A DNA stretch of 60,000 bases from Polytrichum commune (taxonomy: Eukaryota; Streptophyta; Polytrichopsida; Polytrichales; Polytrichaceae), in NCBI GenBank assembly GCA_950295325.1, contig OX485803.1:8372001-8432000 (forward strand), in the 5' to 3' direction. The position numbers and the translations under genes are program-made. Of this stretch, positions 25,506-37,200 are shown one piece after another (position 1 is the first letter of the stretch; every line of letters starts with the position of its first letter). A model generated the notes under the pieces. That model saw only the letters and a list, made by a program, of their open reading frames with translations, made no database searches and was not told the origin of the DNA.

Positions 25506-27937
25506 CTCATTTGCTCTTTGCTAGAAAGTATTCTCAAGGTCCCCACTGCTATTCTAGAATTTGCATACACATCAAATCGCTAGTCAACAACATAATGACT
25601 TTCACTAGTGTAATATGTCAAGAGTAAAAGATCATCCAAGCATGAGCAATGCACTATTGTTGTTGTTAAAATGTGAAGAGCCAGCCTCACCTACACCCAT
25701 GCCAACCCAAACATACATGTGTGTGTTAGAAAGGTGTGTGTCATGTGACTTCAAGGAGGCTCGGTTGTAATCCATGTCACATATTTATCTCACTTATCAA
25801 GTTCATTGAGAGGTTGCAAACGTTTACACTCAATACAAAAATATTGAGTATACAAACCTACTCTTTTGCCTTATCGTGTAACTTGCTTGAACGATAAGGA
25901 CCTCTTGTACATCAAACACCACACACTTCCACACTTAGTATGTATCTATTGAGCCTCAATGATAAACTAAGCCAAGTATGCTCTCCTCCAAGCATGTAAA
26001 AGTTTCTTCACATGAAGGTGTTTAGGGTTTAAGTATTAGTTTAGTAAGGTGCAATGGCTACCTTAGGTCATGGAAACCCTAAATTGTGGAGTGTGGTAAC
26101 TTCCTTGACAATAGTTAGTTAACTCATGGTAAAGTATAGTGTAGTGTCTAACATTGGTGTGGAGCCTACTAAACATTGTAGGAGGTTTAATCAATTTGTC
26201 AAAAGTTTTACTTTTATTATTTATTTAGTTTGAGAGAGTAAGAGAGACACTCTAAACCCATTCCCACCCTCAAATATTAAAGGACAATGGACTTCACAGG
26301 ATTGTCACCAACGAAATGCTTTCACTTTTATAAAGTAGGTGAGGTGAGTATTTTATTGATTGTGAGCATTGTTTTAAAGGCTATGTGGCAATATTTTGAA
26401 CAAAAAATTGGAGAATATTATATTGGGATTGATTTATATTGCTACAGTTTCAAAATGTGGACAAAGCATTACAAAAATGTGATGTAAGAATTAATATTTT
26501 GTACCAAAGATTAAGCTAAGTGGAAAAAAAACAAAAAACCAAAAAAAACAAAAAAACTATTGATTGAAAGCAACTATTCATCCAAGAAAAGACAGCAAAT
26601 TGTATGAAAAATTCAAGCTAAAATACGTAGTCATATACCAAAATTGTAGGAGGACAACACTTCTTCATTCAAAATGGCATGCATAAATTTCCACAGCCAT
26701 GTGAGAGATAAATGTATGTGAGTTGCTTCTATTATGAATGCTCTAAGTGGGAAAAAAAAACCTAAATAAAATAAATGTTTATTATTCTATGCAAATCAAG
26801 CAATCAATGCATATCTACCCCGCTTCAGCTTCCAAGCTCTCCAATTCACAACAACTTCCTTAGACGGAAATGAAGTCAAGGTGTACTGTTTGTATGCGAA
26901 AATGCTCTTAACAAGTGGCAAGTGCTTTGTCAAGAGGTTTCGCAATTTGTTCTTCAAAAAAGAAACATTCAAGAAAGTTCTTTCATCTTCAAAGCTCCCA
27001 AACACCTGCAAAAGGGAAAACAATGAAACAAAGTCAACAAATGACCAAGTCACATTCACATACTCAGTAAGAAATGCGTTGATAATATGATACAAAACCA
27101 CCCAAAAAATTTAAAATACATGGATCATTGCAATTTCTACCTACTTTAAAAACTCCAAAAACTCCTTTCAATGGACCTAATTGCCCCAAATTATGCTAAA
27201 GCTTTGTTATGGGGTGAACATGCAAATCAAGTGCACGCATTGCATGCTCAGATTTATTTACCATTGCGATTGCAAACCAGTGGAGGTACTAATCAAGTGC
27301 AACAACATTCAATGCTGGTGGGTTAGTCTCATACACAAGAGGAACACTTCAAATATTTTTTGAGTGGCCATATGTATCCTTGAAAGGGGTCATGTAACAT
27401 GTTAGCTTGTCCTCATGCCCTAGCCCATGCCAAAATTGAGGGTACACTATGGAAGTCGTTGCATAGGGCAAAGTAAAGCTCCATATTTCGTTGCACATCG
27501 CCTCCATACCTCTCATGTTGCCGCCGAAACCAAGGCACAAATATTATTGTATTTGCACCTACCCACACCCACATTAGTGACAACAAGAATCAAATCTAGC
27601 ATATTCAACAAACCCTCCCTACCTAACGAACGAGGACCGCAACAAGCGCACAAGGCCATGTCTATCCGATATGAAGGCTAGGCAATGGACATTGGACTCT
27701 AGAGAGCGAGGATGAAGGACTCCTAAGTTCCAACAATGGCAATGCCACTTGGGAGGCAAGAGAGTTGATAGTGGGGCTGCCACATGGCACTTAAGGGCAA
27801 TTTCAAATCCAAGAGATTTGGTTATTATTATTATAGGGGATTTTGTACCCCCTTATAGGTTATAGTAATAAGTGCGAGATATAACCCAAATAAACTTGGT
27901 TGATTTTCATTCAATTCATATTCTTCAAGTCCATCAA
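25506..27937. other. Gene-poor AT-rich DNA
   Basis: No gene recognised. A 69-codon open frame at 26881-27090 (+) and its minus-strand counterpart show no family resemblance. A-rich tracts lie near 26525-26560. Confidence 0.5.
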
Positions 27938-28882
27938 TGGTGCTACGTTGTTTATGGTGTTTAGTGTCACATGCATAATAGTGTCGCTCACCCTATTTTG
28001 AGGCGTATGTTGGGTTAAATTATTCATCAACAACTTCATCATTAGTGTCACCTCATGACACTTGGCATTCAAGTGCGTTTACTAATATCTTGGCATGAGT
28101 AAGTTCAATAGTGTCATGAGGGGTATGCCTAAGCTACACAATGGTCTACAAATTCATACGAGTGCACACAAGTGACACTTTGGCATTAATATGCTCAAGA
28201 ATATCTTCCTTTTGCATACTAAAATGCAAACACATGACACTTGCCAATAGTGTATTCGATAATATCTTCCCTTGCATACTAAAACACAAAACTATCATCT
28301 CAAGTACCCCAATGTGCTACACTAAATGTCATAATTAAATGAAATCTCACTTAAAAAGTTGCTTATGTTGATAAAAGTATCATATTGGCAATTAATAGAT
28401 GTGACACTAGGCATCTAGTTTAGGCCCTTCACAAATAGTGCACGTTACACTACATACCATAAACAATGTACCTTTTGTATACATGATGTATGTGGAAATT
28501 TGAAATGTTGTGTTGTATCATCAACTGTCAAACTAGTACCGCTCCAATGTGCTAAGCTAAGTGTCACACCATTAGGTATTATTTACTTTAAATTACCCGA
28601 TGATAGAGGAAAGGTACCCAAAACCAAACAGAGTGGTTGGCAGTTTGATTTCTGGCTAGAAAATATTTTCTCTACTTGAATGGTAAAATTAGCAGGTGAC
28701 CATGAACCTCCTATGTTCCAAATTTTTGGAATATTATTTGCTTCAACAAATTACCTTATTGACAATTGTTGTCATGTTGCCAATTACCGGACGTCACACT
28801 TCTAGGCCTCTAGGCAATCAAGGAATAACCCTTTACAAATAGTGTACATGACACTAAATATCATACACAATGTAGAGCACCA
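27938..28882. mobile_element. 945-bp element with AGTGTCAC subterminal motifs
   Basis: The left end reads TGGTGCTACGTTGTTTATGG then TGTTTAGTGTCAC. The right end read inward gives TGGTGCTCTACATTGTGTATG then ATATTTAGTGTCA, so the ends are inverted repeats. At least ten copies of AGTGTCA(C) or GTGACACT, in both orientations, lie inside, as is common for transposase-binding subterminal repeats. An internal direct duplication (about 28403-28480 and 28794-28880) repeats the right-end block. It has no transposase. The end motif resembles that of the element at 976-2697, so both probably used the same transposase. Confidence 0.6.
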
Positions 28883-29044
28883 ACACAATTTCCTGCTTCA
28901 AACACAGCAAAATGCACCCATTCATTTTTAACTTATAGAGTCACCAGCCTCAAACCGTGCTAACCAGGCTTTCAGACATCTCCAAGACATTAACAAGAAC
29001 AATGATCCCCAAGACAAGAAAAACCAATTTACATGGTGAATCTA
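28883..29044. other. Short spacer before the Tc1-like element
   Basis: Nothing recognisable apart from the TA at 29043-29044 that borders the Tc1-like element. Confidence 0.4.
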
Positions 29045-30607
29045 GCTTGGACAATGGCGAACAAAATTGAGTACTCAACTGAAAACTTCAATTTCGGCAA
29101 CCAATCTCTGGCGATTGAAATTTGATATCATCAAAGTAATTAAGCAAAGTATGTGTACAAAGTAGTCTTCTTCGTGTATGTAAAAAGAAATCTTTAAAAA
29201 AAAAAATTAGGGTTTCTGACAATAGCCATGTCAAAGCGGCTAGGGTTCACAAACTCAGTTTTGTTTGGAGCCACTAGCTGAACTTCAATTTTCATTTGCA
29301 CATTCATTTGTGGTCAATTTCGTTAGATCATTAGTGCATTGTGACGCTCTGCAATTGGAGATTGTGTAGTGGTGAGCATTCGTGCAATTGGTTTTGTATG
29401 CCTCATTCATCTACGTCGCAAAAGCTCCAAGCGTTGGAGCAGCTTCAAAATGGCAATTCAACACAAAAAGTTGTGGATGCAATTTGGATGAGTCAATCTT
29501 GGGTAGTTAGGCTTAGAAAGGAAATCGCGGGGGAGCTTGAGAGGCAAAAAGGATGGCATCCAAGACACTGCAAGAGAAAGGCGGAGATGTGTCACCTTGC
29601 TTACGGAAGAGCATTTGGAAATTGCATCGAAGGTGGCAGCAAAGATTCGAAATGAATTAGGTAAAAATGTGTCTGATGTAACTATGAGACGTGCTTTGCA
29701 ATGGGAAGGTTTTGCTGCACATGTGCAACAGAAGAAGCCATTGTTGATAAGAAGACATGTTCAGGCACAGGTGAGATTTGCTCGCATGTATGCAAATTGG
29801 ACCGTTCATGATTGGAAACACATTATTTTCAATGATGAGACAAAGATAAACATGTTTAATTCCGATGGTAGGTCTTGGTGTTGGATAACAGATGGAGAGC
29901 ATGTACAACCGCAACATGTCGAACAAACAGCGAAACATGGTGGTGGACATATCATGATTTGGGGTTGTATGATAGCTTTGGACCTGGAGCTTGGCATAGA
30001 AGTGAAGGTATAATGGATCAACACTTGTGGTTTACAATCGGGCATTACAATTTGGTTCCAAGTAATGTTGTGTTTCAAAGGATAATGATCCAAAACACAC
30101 AAGTAAGAGGGTGCAAGAATGGCTGAAATTGCAACCATTCCAACTTCTTCAATGGCGTACTCAATCACCAGATTTGAATCCCATAGAGCATTTTTGGGCT
30201 CTTCTCAAGCAATGTTTGAATGAATTTTCCACACCTCCACGAGGAATTGAAGAATTGTGGGAGCGTGTGTGCATTGTTTCTTCTAATTTCAGTGAAGAGG
30301 ATTGTATGGCATTATATGAGAGTATGCCACAAATGATTGCTGTTGTATTGGCTGCTAAAGGCTATTGGACAAATTATTGAAGTTCTAAGAAGTAGATTGA
30401 ACAATACTGAGTACTTGTATATGGTTGGTGATTGTAAATTATAGAAGATTATGTAGTTTTCAATGTGATGTGTAACTCTGCATATATATACATAGCTCTA
30501 TTTGTTTTTTAACTCACTTTTTAGCTTTGCAAAAAAATATTTACATTGTCTGTAATGGCTTGTCGAAGTTGACTTCTTCAATAAAGTACTCAGTTTCGTT
30601 TGTCCTG
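29045..30607 (+). mobile_element. Tc1-like (DD34E) DNA transposon, decayed
   Basis: A 1,563-bp element bounded by TA dinucleotides (29043-29044 and 30608-30609), the Tc1/mariner target site. Its ends are inverted repeats of about 55 bp. Left, AAAATTGAGTACT and ACTTCAATTTCGGCAA; right, read inward, GAAACTGAGTACT and GTCAACTTCGACAA. One transposase gene in the same orientation fills the interior. About 75% agreement between the ends and several frameshifts show age. Tc1/mariner elements move by cut and paste into TA; DD34E Tc1 members are much rarer in plants than DD39D mariners. Confidence 0.85.
29398..30380 (+). pseudogene. Tc1-like transposase, frameshifted
   Basis: The frame opens at ATG 29398 with an N-terminal helix-turn-helix-like region (LQALEQLQNGNSTQKVVDAI). 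It shifts frame near 29545, again near 29970 (after IMIWGCM) and near 30078, and ends at TAA 30378-30380. The catalytic triad of the DDE domain is still readable across the frames: D in FNDETKIN, D in DNDPKHTS, and E in SPDLNPIEHFW. There are 34 residues between the second D and the E, which defines DD34E. The protein would be about 325 aa, the usual size for Tc1 transposases. As it stands it cannot be translated as one protein. Confidence 0.9.
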
Positions 30608-31252
30608 TAGATAAACTATGACTTGGACCATCTATCCACTCGACATATATATATATATATACATAGAATACCCATTCAGGTAAATAGAGCTGATACACAT
30701 GCCATACCAATGGAAAGCTGCCAAAACAAGAGATGCCACTGAAATTGCAAGTCCTATGACGTTTGAAGAGGGCTTACTATAATTCACACCAAACTCATCT
30801 CAAAATTAAAAATCTAAAAACACACAATAACCTACAGGATGGAATGAACTGGCAGGCAATTGTAGAGACACACTCACTAACAATAACACCTCCTTTCATT
30901 CAATTACAAATTTTGGGGTATTGAGACACCCTTACCCACAAGGTTGTTCATTGAAGCATGAACACCTCATTACAAGAAAATCTCTTGTCTAGAATGTTCA
31001 CAAAATCAATAGGCAGGCTGCAGCCCAGCCTGAATCCTAGAATGCTAGATGGCATGTTACTTTCTCCATCCAGCATTATCTGACCTTAATTTCAAACACA
31101 GAATTTTGAGGCCAATGAGGGCAAAGCCCAGGGTATCTATCTCTTTGGATATGCTTCCAAGAGACAAGGTAATTCCTACATATTGTGTAACACATAGATG
31201 GCAATTCAATAAGAATACAAAGGTTTGAGAATCGAGTTAAGTTCGATGATGT
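30608..31252. other. 3' flank of the GOLD-domain gene, with AT microsatellite
   Basis: An AT run sits at 30644-30661, just outside the Tc1-like element. The part nearest 31252 probably contains the 3' untranslated region of the minus-strand gene; I could not choose a poly(A) signal. No other feature was seen. Confidence 0.4.
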
Positions 31253-34200
31253 CTACGAGTATACTACATCTGCAATTGGTAATTCAGGTTCTGATGCATG
31301 TGCAACAGTGGAGTCAGAACTTGGATGTGGTTCCGGATCTGAAGATTTCTCTACGTCTGCAACCGGTAATTCAGGCTCTGATGCATGTGCAACAGTGGAG
31401 TCAGAACTTGGAGGTGATTTCGGATTTGAAGATTCTTCTACGTCTGCAATTGGTAATTCAAGCTCCGATGCATCTGCAACAGTGGAGTCAGAACTTGGAG
31501 GTGATTCTAGGCCCTCGTTCAGAGACATGTCTTTCACTGAATTCTCAATTGGAGTTACAGATTCTGTGCTTGGTTCTACATCTTCACTTGTTGGTACTTC
31601 TGGCACTGGTGGGATGGAATCTACTTTGTACTTTATGGTCTGCAACCATCCAAACCAAAATGCAGTTAATAGCCACAATTTGCAAAAACAACTGATCCTT
31701 CCTCAGCTAATTGGTATGGAGAGCAACTAAAGCAATTACTGCCACTTTCCAAAGCCCAGGTAATACTTCACATTCTGTTCTTCCTGTGATTGGTACTTTA
31801 GGTGCTCGTGTTTGCTAGGCTGTGACAAGAAATTTGAGAAAGTGTCCAGACAGACTCCTATACATGCACAATACCAGAGTAGATTAGCCTTGTTCATCTA
31901 GTATCTCCAAATAAGACCAAATATTTGATTGATGAAGATTTAAGCCTCATTTAACCTTGTTCAGATTCAGTAGGACACAGGGTTGGCCATATTTATTTTA
32001 GTCCAATTGCACCTAGATTTTCATATTACATGGTTAGCAAGGCATCAGGAAGGATAATGCATGAGAAAGGTACAATCACTATACCTTTCGGTAGAAGGTT
32101 GAATAACTGTTGTCCCACAACAGCCTGTAGTTCCCAACTGCTGGTGAATAAAAACTTCCCTGTAATCAAGGCGAATTACAATCAAAATTTGTAGTTCAGG
32201 GAGAGCAAGCAAGCTCTCTCCAGAATATCTGCAGGGACTTAATTTGTTACCATTCAACATATTCTCTCACCAAGGTATGTTACGGTTATCTACTTACCAG
32301 AATGTTTCCAAGTTATTCATTTGCTACTCTCAAACTGAATTGGTGACACCTCTGTCCATGTGGCAAGATATTTTCCCAAGAGAGCTAACTTTGCAAATTT
32401 GAATAAAGCTGGGCTGCAGTACCTGATGTGACTCATATCTTTGGTAAGGAAGCATGGGCCGTTTGGTTCTAGATGCATCCAGAAACTCGACACTGAAGCC
32501 AACATCCTGAATGCAATTTCGAGATAATAAGCATGGGATAAAGATAAACCCTCGTAGAAATGAAGAGAATGAAGAGAATGAAGAGGAAGTGCATAAATGT
32601 TCATAAAAATTCACAGAACATGAATACAACTCTGAAGCACAAGAGCTCATTTCCTGTACGATTTGAACAGGGGAATTCATTTGTGGCATATCAATCACTT
32701 GCAATCACATATTTATGTGGCAAGGAGCAAGTTCTGACTTCAAACCCTGCACAACTAGAACCATCAATGATGCTCTTCCACCAAAAGGAGGCACCCATTT
32801 GATAAATGTAACTAGTGTGTATTGATATGTTTTCTTTATACCTTAAATATGAAAAGATAAAAATGAAAGCTTCCCCCATGATAACAACCCACTTTAAGAC
32901 TCAAGTTCAACCAATCTCAGCTCATCAACAAGACTGTCTGTCTGTAGGAGCAGACAAGAAATAGGTACCTTCCCAGATGTCAATCTGAAGTCCCAAGCAA
33001 CCAAAGAGCCTTCACACTCCACAGTTATTAAAACCTGCACAACCAACACCTTGTTATTGTATACCCTACAAAATATTGTCACGTAAAACAAAAAGCGCAG
33101 TCATGGCAACAAGTTTTTGGCATTAAAAGAGATCAGCACACATGGAAAATATTCACCAGAACCTTGCTCAATAATATGAACTAGCAAACTCAAATCTAGA
33201 TGGTCACAATACAAGTAATGAAAGCGTGTGATTGATAAAAACATATCACAATGACCACAAACCTACTTGCTTATCTCAAAGTTACCTCATGTGTTTTTCC
33301 AGCAATTATCGTTGCCTCTTTGAAATCATTTGCAGCAGCACTGCAGTTACCAGACCAATTTGAAGTCAGAAACATGTAAAATGAGCAGCCACAAAATTGA
33401 CTACTGCTTGTGAGGGCAATGATATCTATTTCCAAAACAGGCAAACAATGAAGTTGGAATACAAAAGCTGGAAAATGCATACGTTTCACTTGCTGTTCCC
33501 GCCTCCTCGGGAGTAATGAAAAAGGGAGACTTCTTGAAAACTTCCCTGCAAAACAGGTAGTGTAGATTGTTCAGTACCTCACAAAGTAAAGATCAGCATA
33601 CAGGATCAGATGCCTCGGGTGAGGAATAAGGGTTCACAGAGATTTCTAGGATACTGTTGGCTAATGGAATGAAGCCTCCCTCCAGAACTCAAACTTCAAG
33701 GATGACCCAAGAAATTGACTAGCCCACTTTTACTGAACAAACAGATGAGACACATATTATCGACAGACATGAGCAAAAATTTATGAGTAGACTTTAGATA
33801 ACATCATATGCATTCCAAAGTAAAAGGTACTGCTGTACCCCATGAATTCAAGATAACGAGTGAACTCTGTGGTATAAACCTTCACCGACTGCTCCAGCAA
33901 CTCCATCATCTCAATTGTTGGCCTGCTTTCAACCATATCAGTCAAACAAAGGCATTGTATACAGTATACAGAGTCCCATGACAAGAAAAGATAGGTGGAC
34001 AAACCACCATTTGTTCTGACATCTTGCAATTAGGATAAAACAATATACAGCACAAGTATATCTACATCCCCATTCATTTATATCATGAGAGTAGAGGGAT
34101 GGAAACACATTGAATGTAACTGTCCCTGCCAGATGCCATTCAAGAGAAAATACTAAGTCTTTCATAAACGAAGGGAAGGGTTCTGTTTGAAGTACTTATA

Positions 34201-37200
34201 GGGGTGCAAACATGGACAAAGTAATTTTGATCTACACAAAGAAAGAGACAAGGTGAGGGAATTATACATGTCTGTGCTGTCGAATGAAGACCACCAGACA
34301 ACAAGAAACACGCGAAGCAAAACTACAAAGCTTGTGAGTTTATACAGTGGAGGTCCATATCGTTGTCTTTGTTCTTCCATTGGCCTGTGACCAATCAAAG
34401 GTAAGGTCCCGAGCCTCCATAAAATCTTGCCAGATGCCTACCCCAAATTATAGGACACAAGACAAGAAAAGCATTCTGATAGACTCTCGAACATTTCTGG
34501 CCTCAAAGCCTAATCAATGTCCTTGAAATGTTTAAGAAAAAGCCTCAAAAGCCTAGGAGGCCAAGAGCATGTTGCAAGGTTAGAATACATACCCATGGTC
34601 GTCATTGATTTTGCACACAAAATCGAGTAATACCTGTAGAAATGGTTATACACCAGTTACTACAAACCACCTGTAAATAAGGTTTGACATATCAAAACTA
34701 GAGTATTAACTTACCAATTTACAAATTTACAAATTCTGATACCAACAAGCTTACAAACTGCCAGAATGGAACCAAGACTATGACAGAAAAAATACTTTGA
34801 TTCATTTCTTGTATCAGGCGAAGTACATTTATCGGCGTTGTCAGAGCAATAGAAATAGAGGCTCTAATCTACCAGACATATTATGAAATTAAGACATAAT
34901 TTGCTAAATCAACTATCAAAACTACAAATAAATAATATAGTCCTGACCACTTTGTTGGCAATAGCAGATAAGACACCAGACAAGACCTACTGCAACAAAT
35001 GTGTAAAGTAGATATTTAAGGACTGGCACGGAAGAGATGGTCTCATTTACCCATTAGAATTCATAGAATACCTATCTCCTGCCTAAACATACAAAGCTCC
35101 CGATATAAATATCTAGATTATACCTGAGGCACGCCAACCAAAAACTTCACGAGGGTTCGAAAGACACCAGTTGAAGAGCCTAACTGGGCTAATTGCCGCC
35201 GTCTAGATTTCAGCAACCAGAACCAGCATACAATGTGTCAGAACCCATAATACGTTCTCACCTACATGTACAATTCCACAAATCTACTAACACATTTATG
35301 ATTCTGCAATGTCCAAACTGCAGAGAGATTTTATGCTTCCCATAAGTGGACTAAGCTAAATCTCAGATGGCAGAAATTTCTAATAATTGGAAATATTCCT
35401 GTTTCCTTATATGTTCAACTTGTTTTTGTAACCTCGTGTCAAACAAGACTATTTGAGTATAAAGAGCTCATGGATAGTTCAACATATATGAACCATACAC
35501 CTGTGATTCTGAACACAGTGGCTAGGCTAATAAATTGACTTTAAGTCTAGGAACTACTTTGATTATTTGAAACAGTTCCTTCATTCACTTCTACTGAATA
35601 TTCAGGCACTTTATGATAACATCCTTTCTAAGGAAAATCCTTTCACATGTACCAGTAGCAAGGTTAGCCTCCGGCTTTCATGATTTTACAAGGAATATGT
35701 CACCAAACTGTAGCAAGTGTAAATCAGGAATCAAAAAGCACACCTTTCCATTTGCTGGTTCCAAAGGAGTCCATATTTATCATGTATAGTTCCCCCCTGA
35801 GCCATGAGGTTATCAACCTCAGCTTGTCGACGTTTCTCTGAGCGATCACGCTGCTGCCTCAATAAGACACTACGAAAGTCCTGAGGCATGTATGTGAGAA
35901 CTGCACTAGCACATCTTATTGTCAGGACTTTATGCAATAAAAAGTATTCAGACCCTCAGAAACTACTAATTAACTGGAAATAAGACTAGTGACAGGGCTG
36001 GATCTTAACCTCACAAGATTGTCAACCATGAAGTGATATTGAGGCCAATTTTCCCAATACTCTTCCCTTTTCTAAGCTTAGAATTTTAAAACACTTGGAT
36101 ATTGGCTACAAGCAATGTTGATGATGAATGGTGTGTGCCTATCACAAGAGATTGCTTGAATTTAAAAAGTTGAAGCCTCAAATTCTTGTTTTGATTTAAC
36201 TCACAGTTGATCCATCCACTATAATGGACATAAAATTTAGTATTGCCTTGATCAACCCAACCATATTTGCATTTAGCACCCTACCTAGAAGGGTCAAAAC
36301 ACTCACACAGGATCAACATTGGAGATTGTCATCTTAATCAATATTAGCACTTAATCAAGTGTCCACTCAAATCAACCATTCTTCTTCATTCAACCGTTTA
36401 GATCAGCTAATAATTGTGCAACCTGACCTCACCATTACCAAATTCCCAACTTTTCAGATTTATTCATTTCAACTATTAATTTTAAAATGATATGAAGCAC
36501 ACGTATTGCTAATCTTTTAATTAAAGCAGCAACTAAAATATGCTGCACCCACCCATGTTGAATATCCTTTCGCTTTGGGCTGACTGAAAGCCTTCCAATG
36601 TAGTCAACAAATGTTGCAAATAGACTTCAAGCTTCTCCAGGCGACTGGCAACTGATTCTGACTCAGCTGTACCTCCAGCCTTTAGCTGAAACATAACAGG
36701 CCACAAGCAAGATCACACAGAGCCCAGAAAAATAAAGAATTACCAGCTGTGAAGAATAAGAACTCCAATGCCATGAACTAGTCCAGCATATTACAATTCT
36801 AACAGCATGCATTGAAAAATTTACCTGATGTGTTTATCAGGAACGACATGGTATGAGAAATAAAAGTTTATCCACATCAAATGTACATTGACAAATTTAA
36901 CAAGCTCATAACAGAACTCCTGCTTGTTCTCATAGGGAACTGAGGATCATGTGAAGATGGCCACACATGCAATATTAAAGATGAAAAGGACTGCTCAATT
37001 GTAAATTGAACTGATAGGGCATGACATTGTACAGGACAACCTAAAGAGACAGGTAGTGGTGCAACAACTTACTGATGCAGGCCATTTATCCTTCTTAAGT
37101 AGGAGAGTAATCTCTTCAATTTGTTCACGATTCCTCCATAAGTTCTCATCAATCTTGTGAGGAGGAGAGGCACTGATATCTGTAATTAATGCAGCATTTC

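Noticed and set aside
31308-31730. A 140-codon plus-strand open frame with a repeated pattern
   Set aside because: It is the antisense shadow of the tail repeat of the GOLD-domain gene; the minus-strand frame joins to spliced exons, this one does not.
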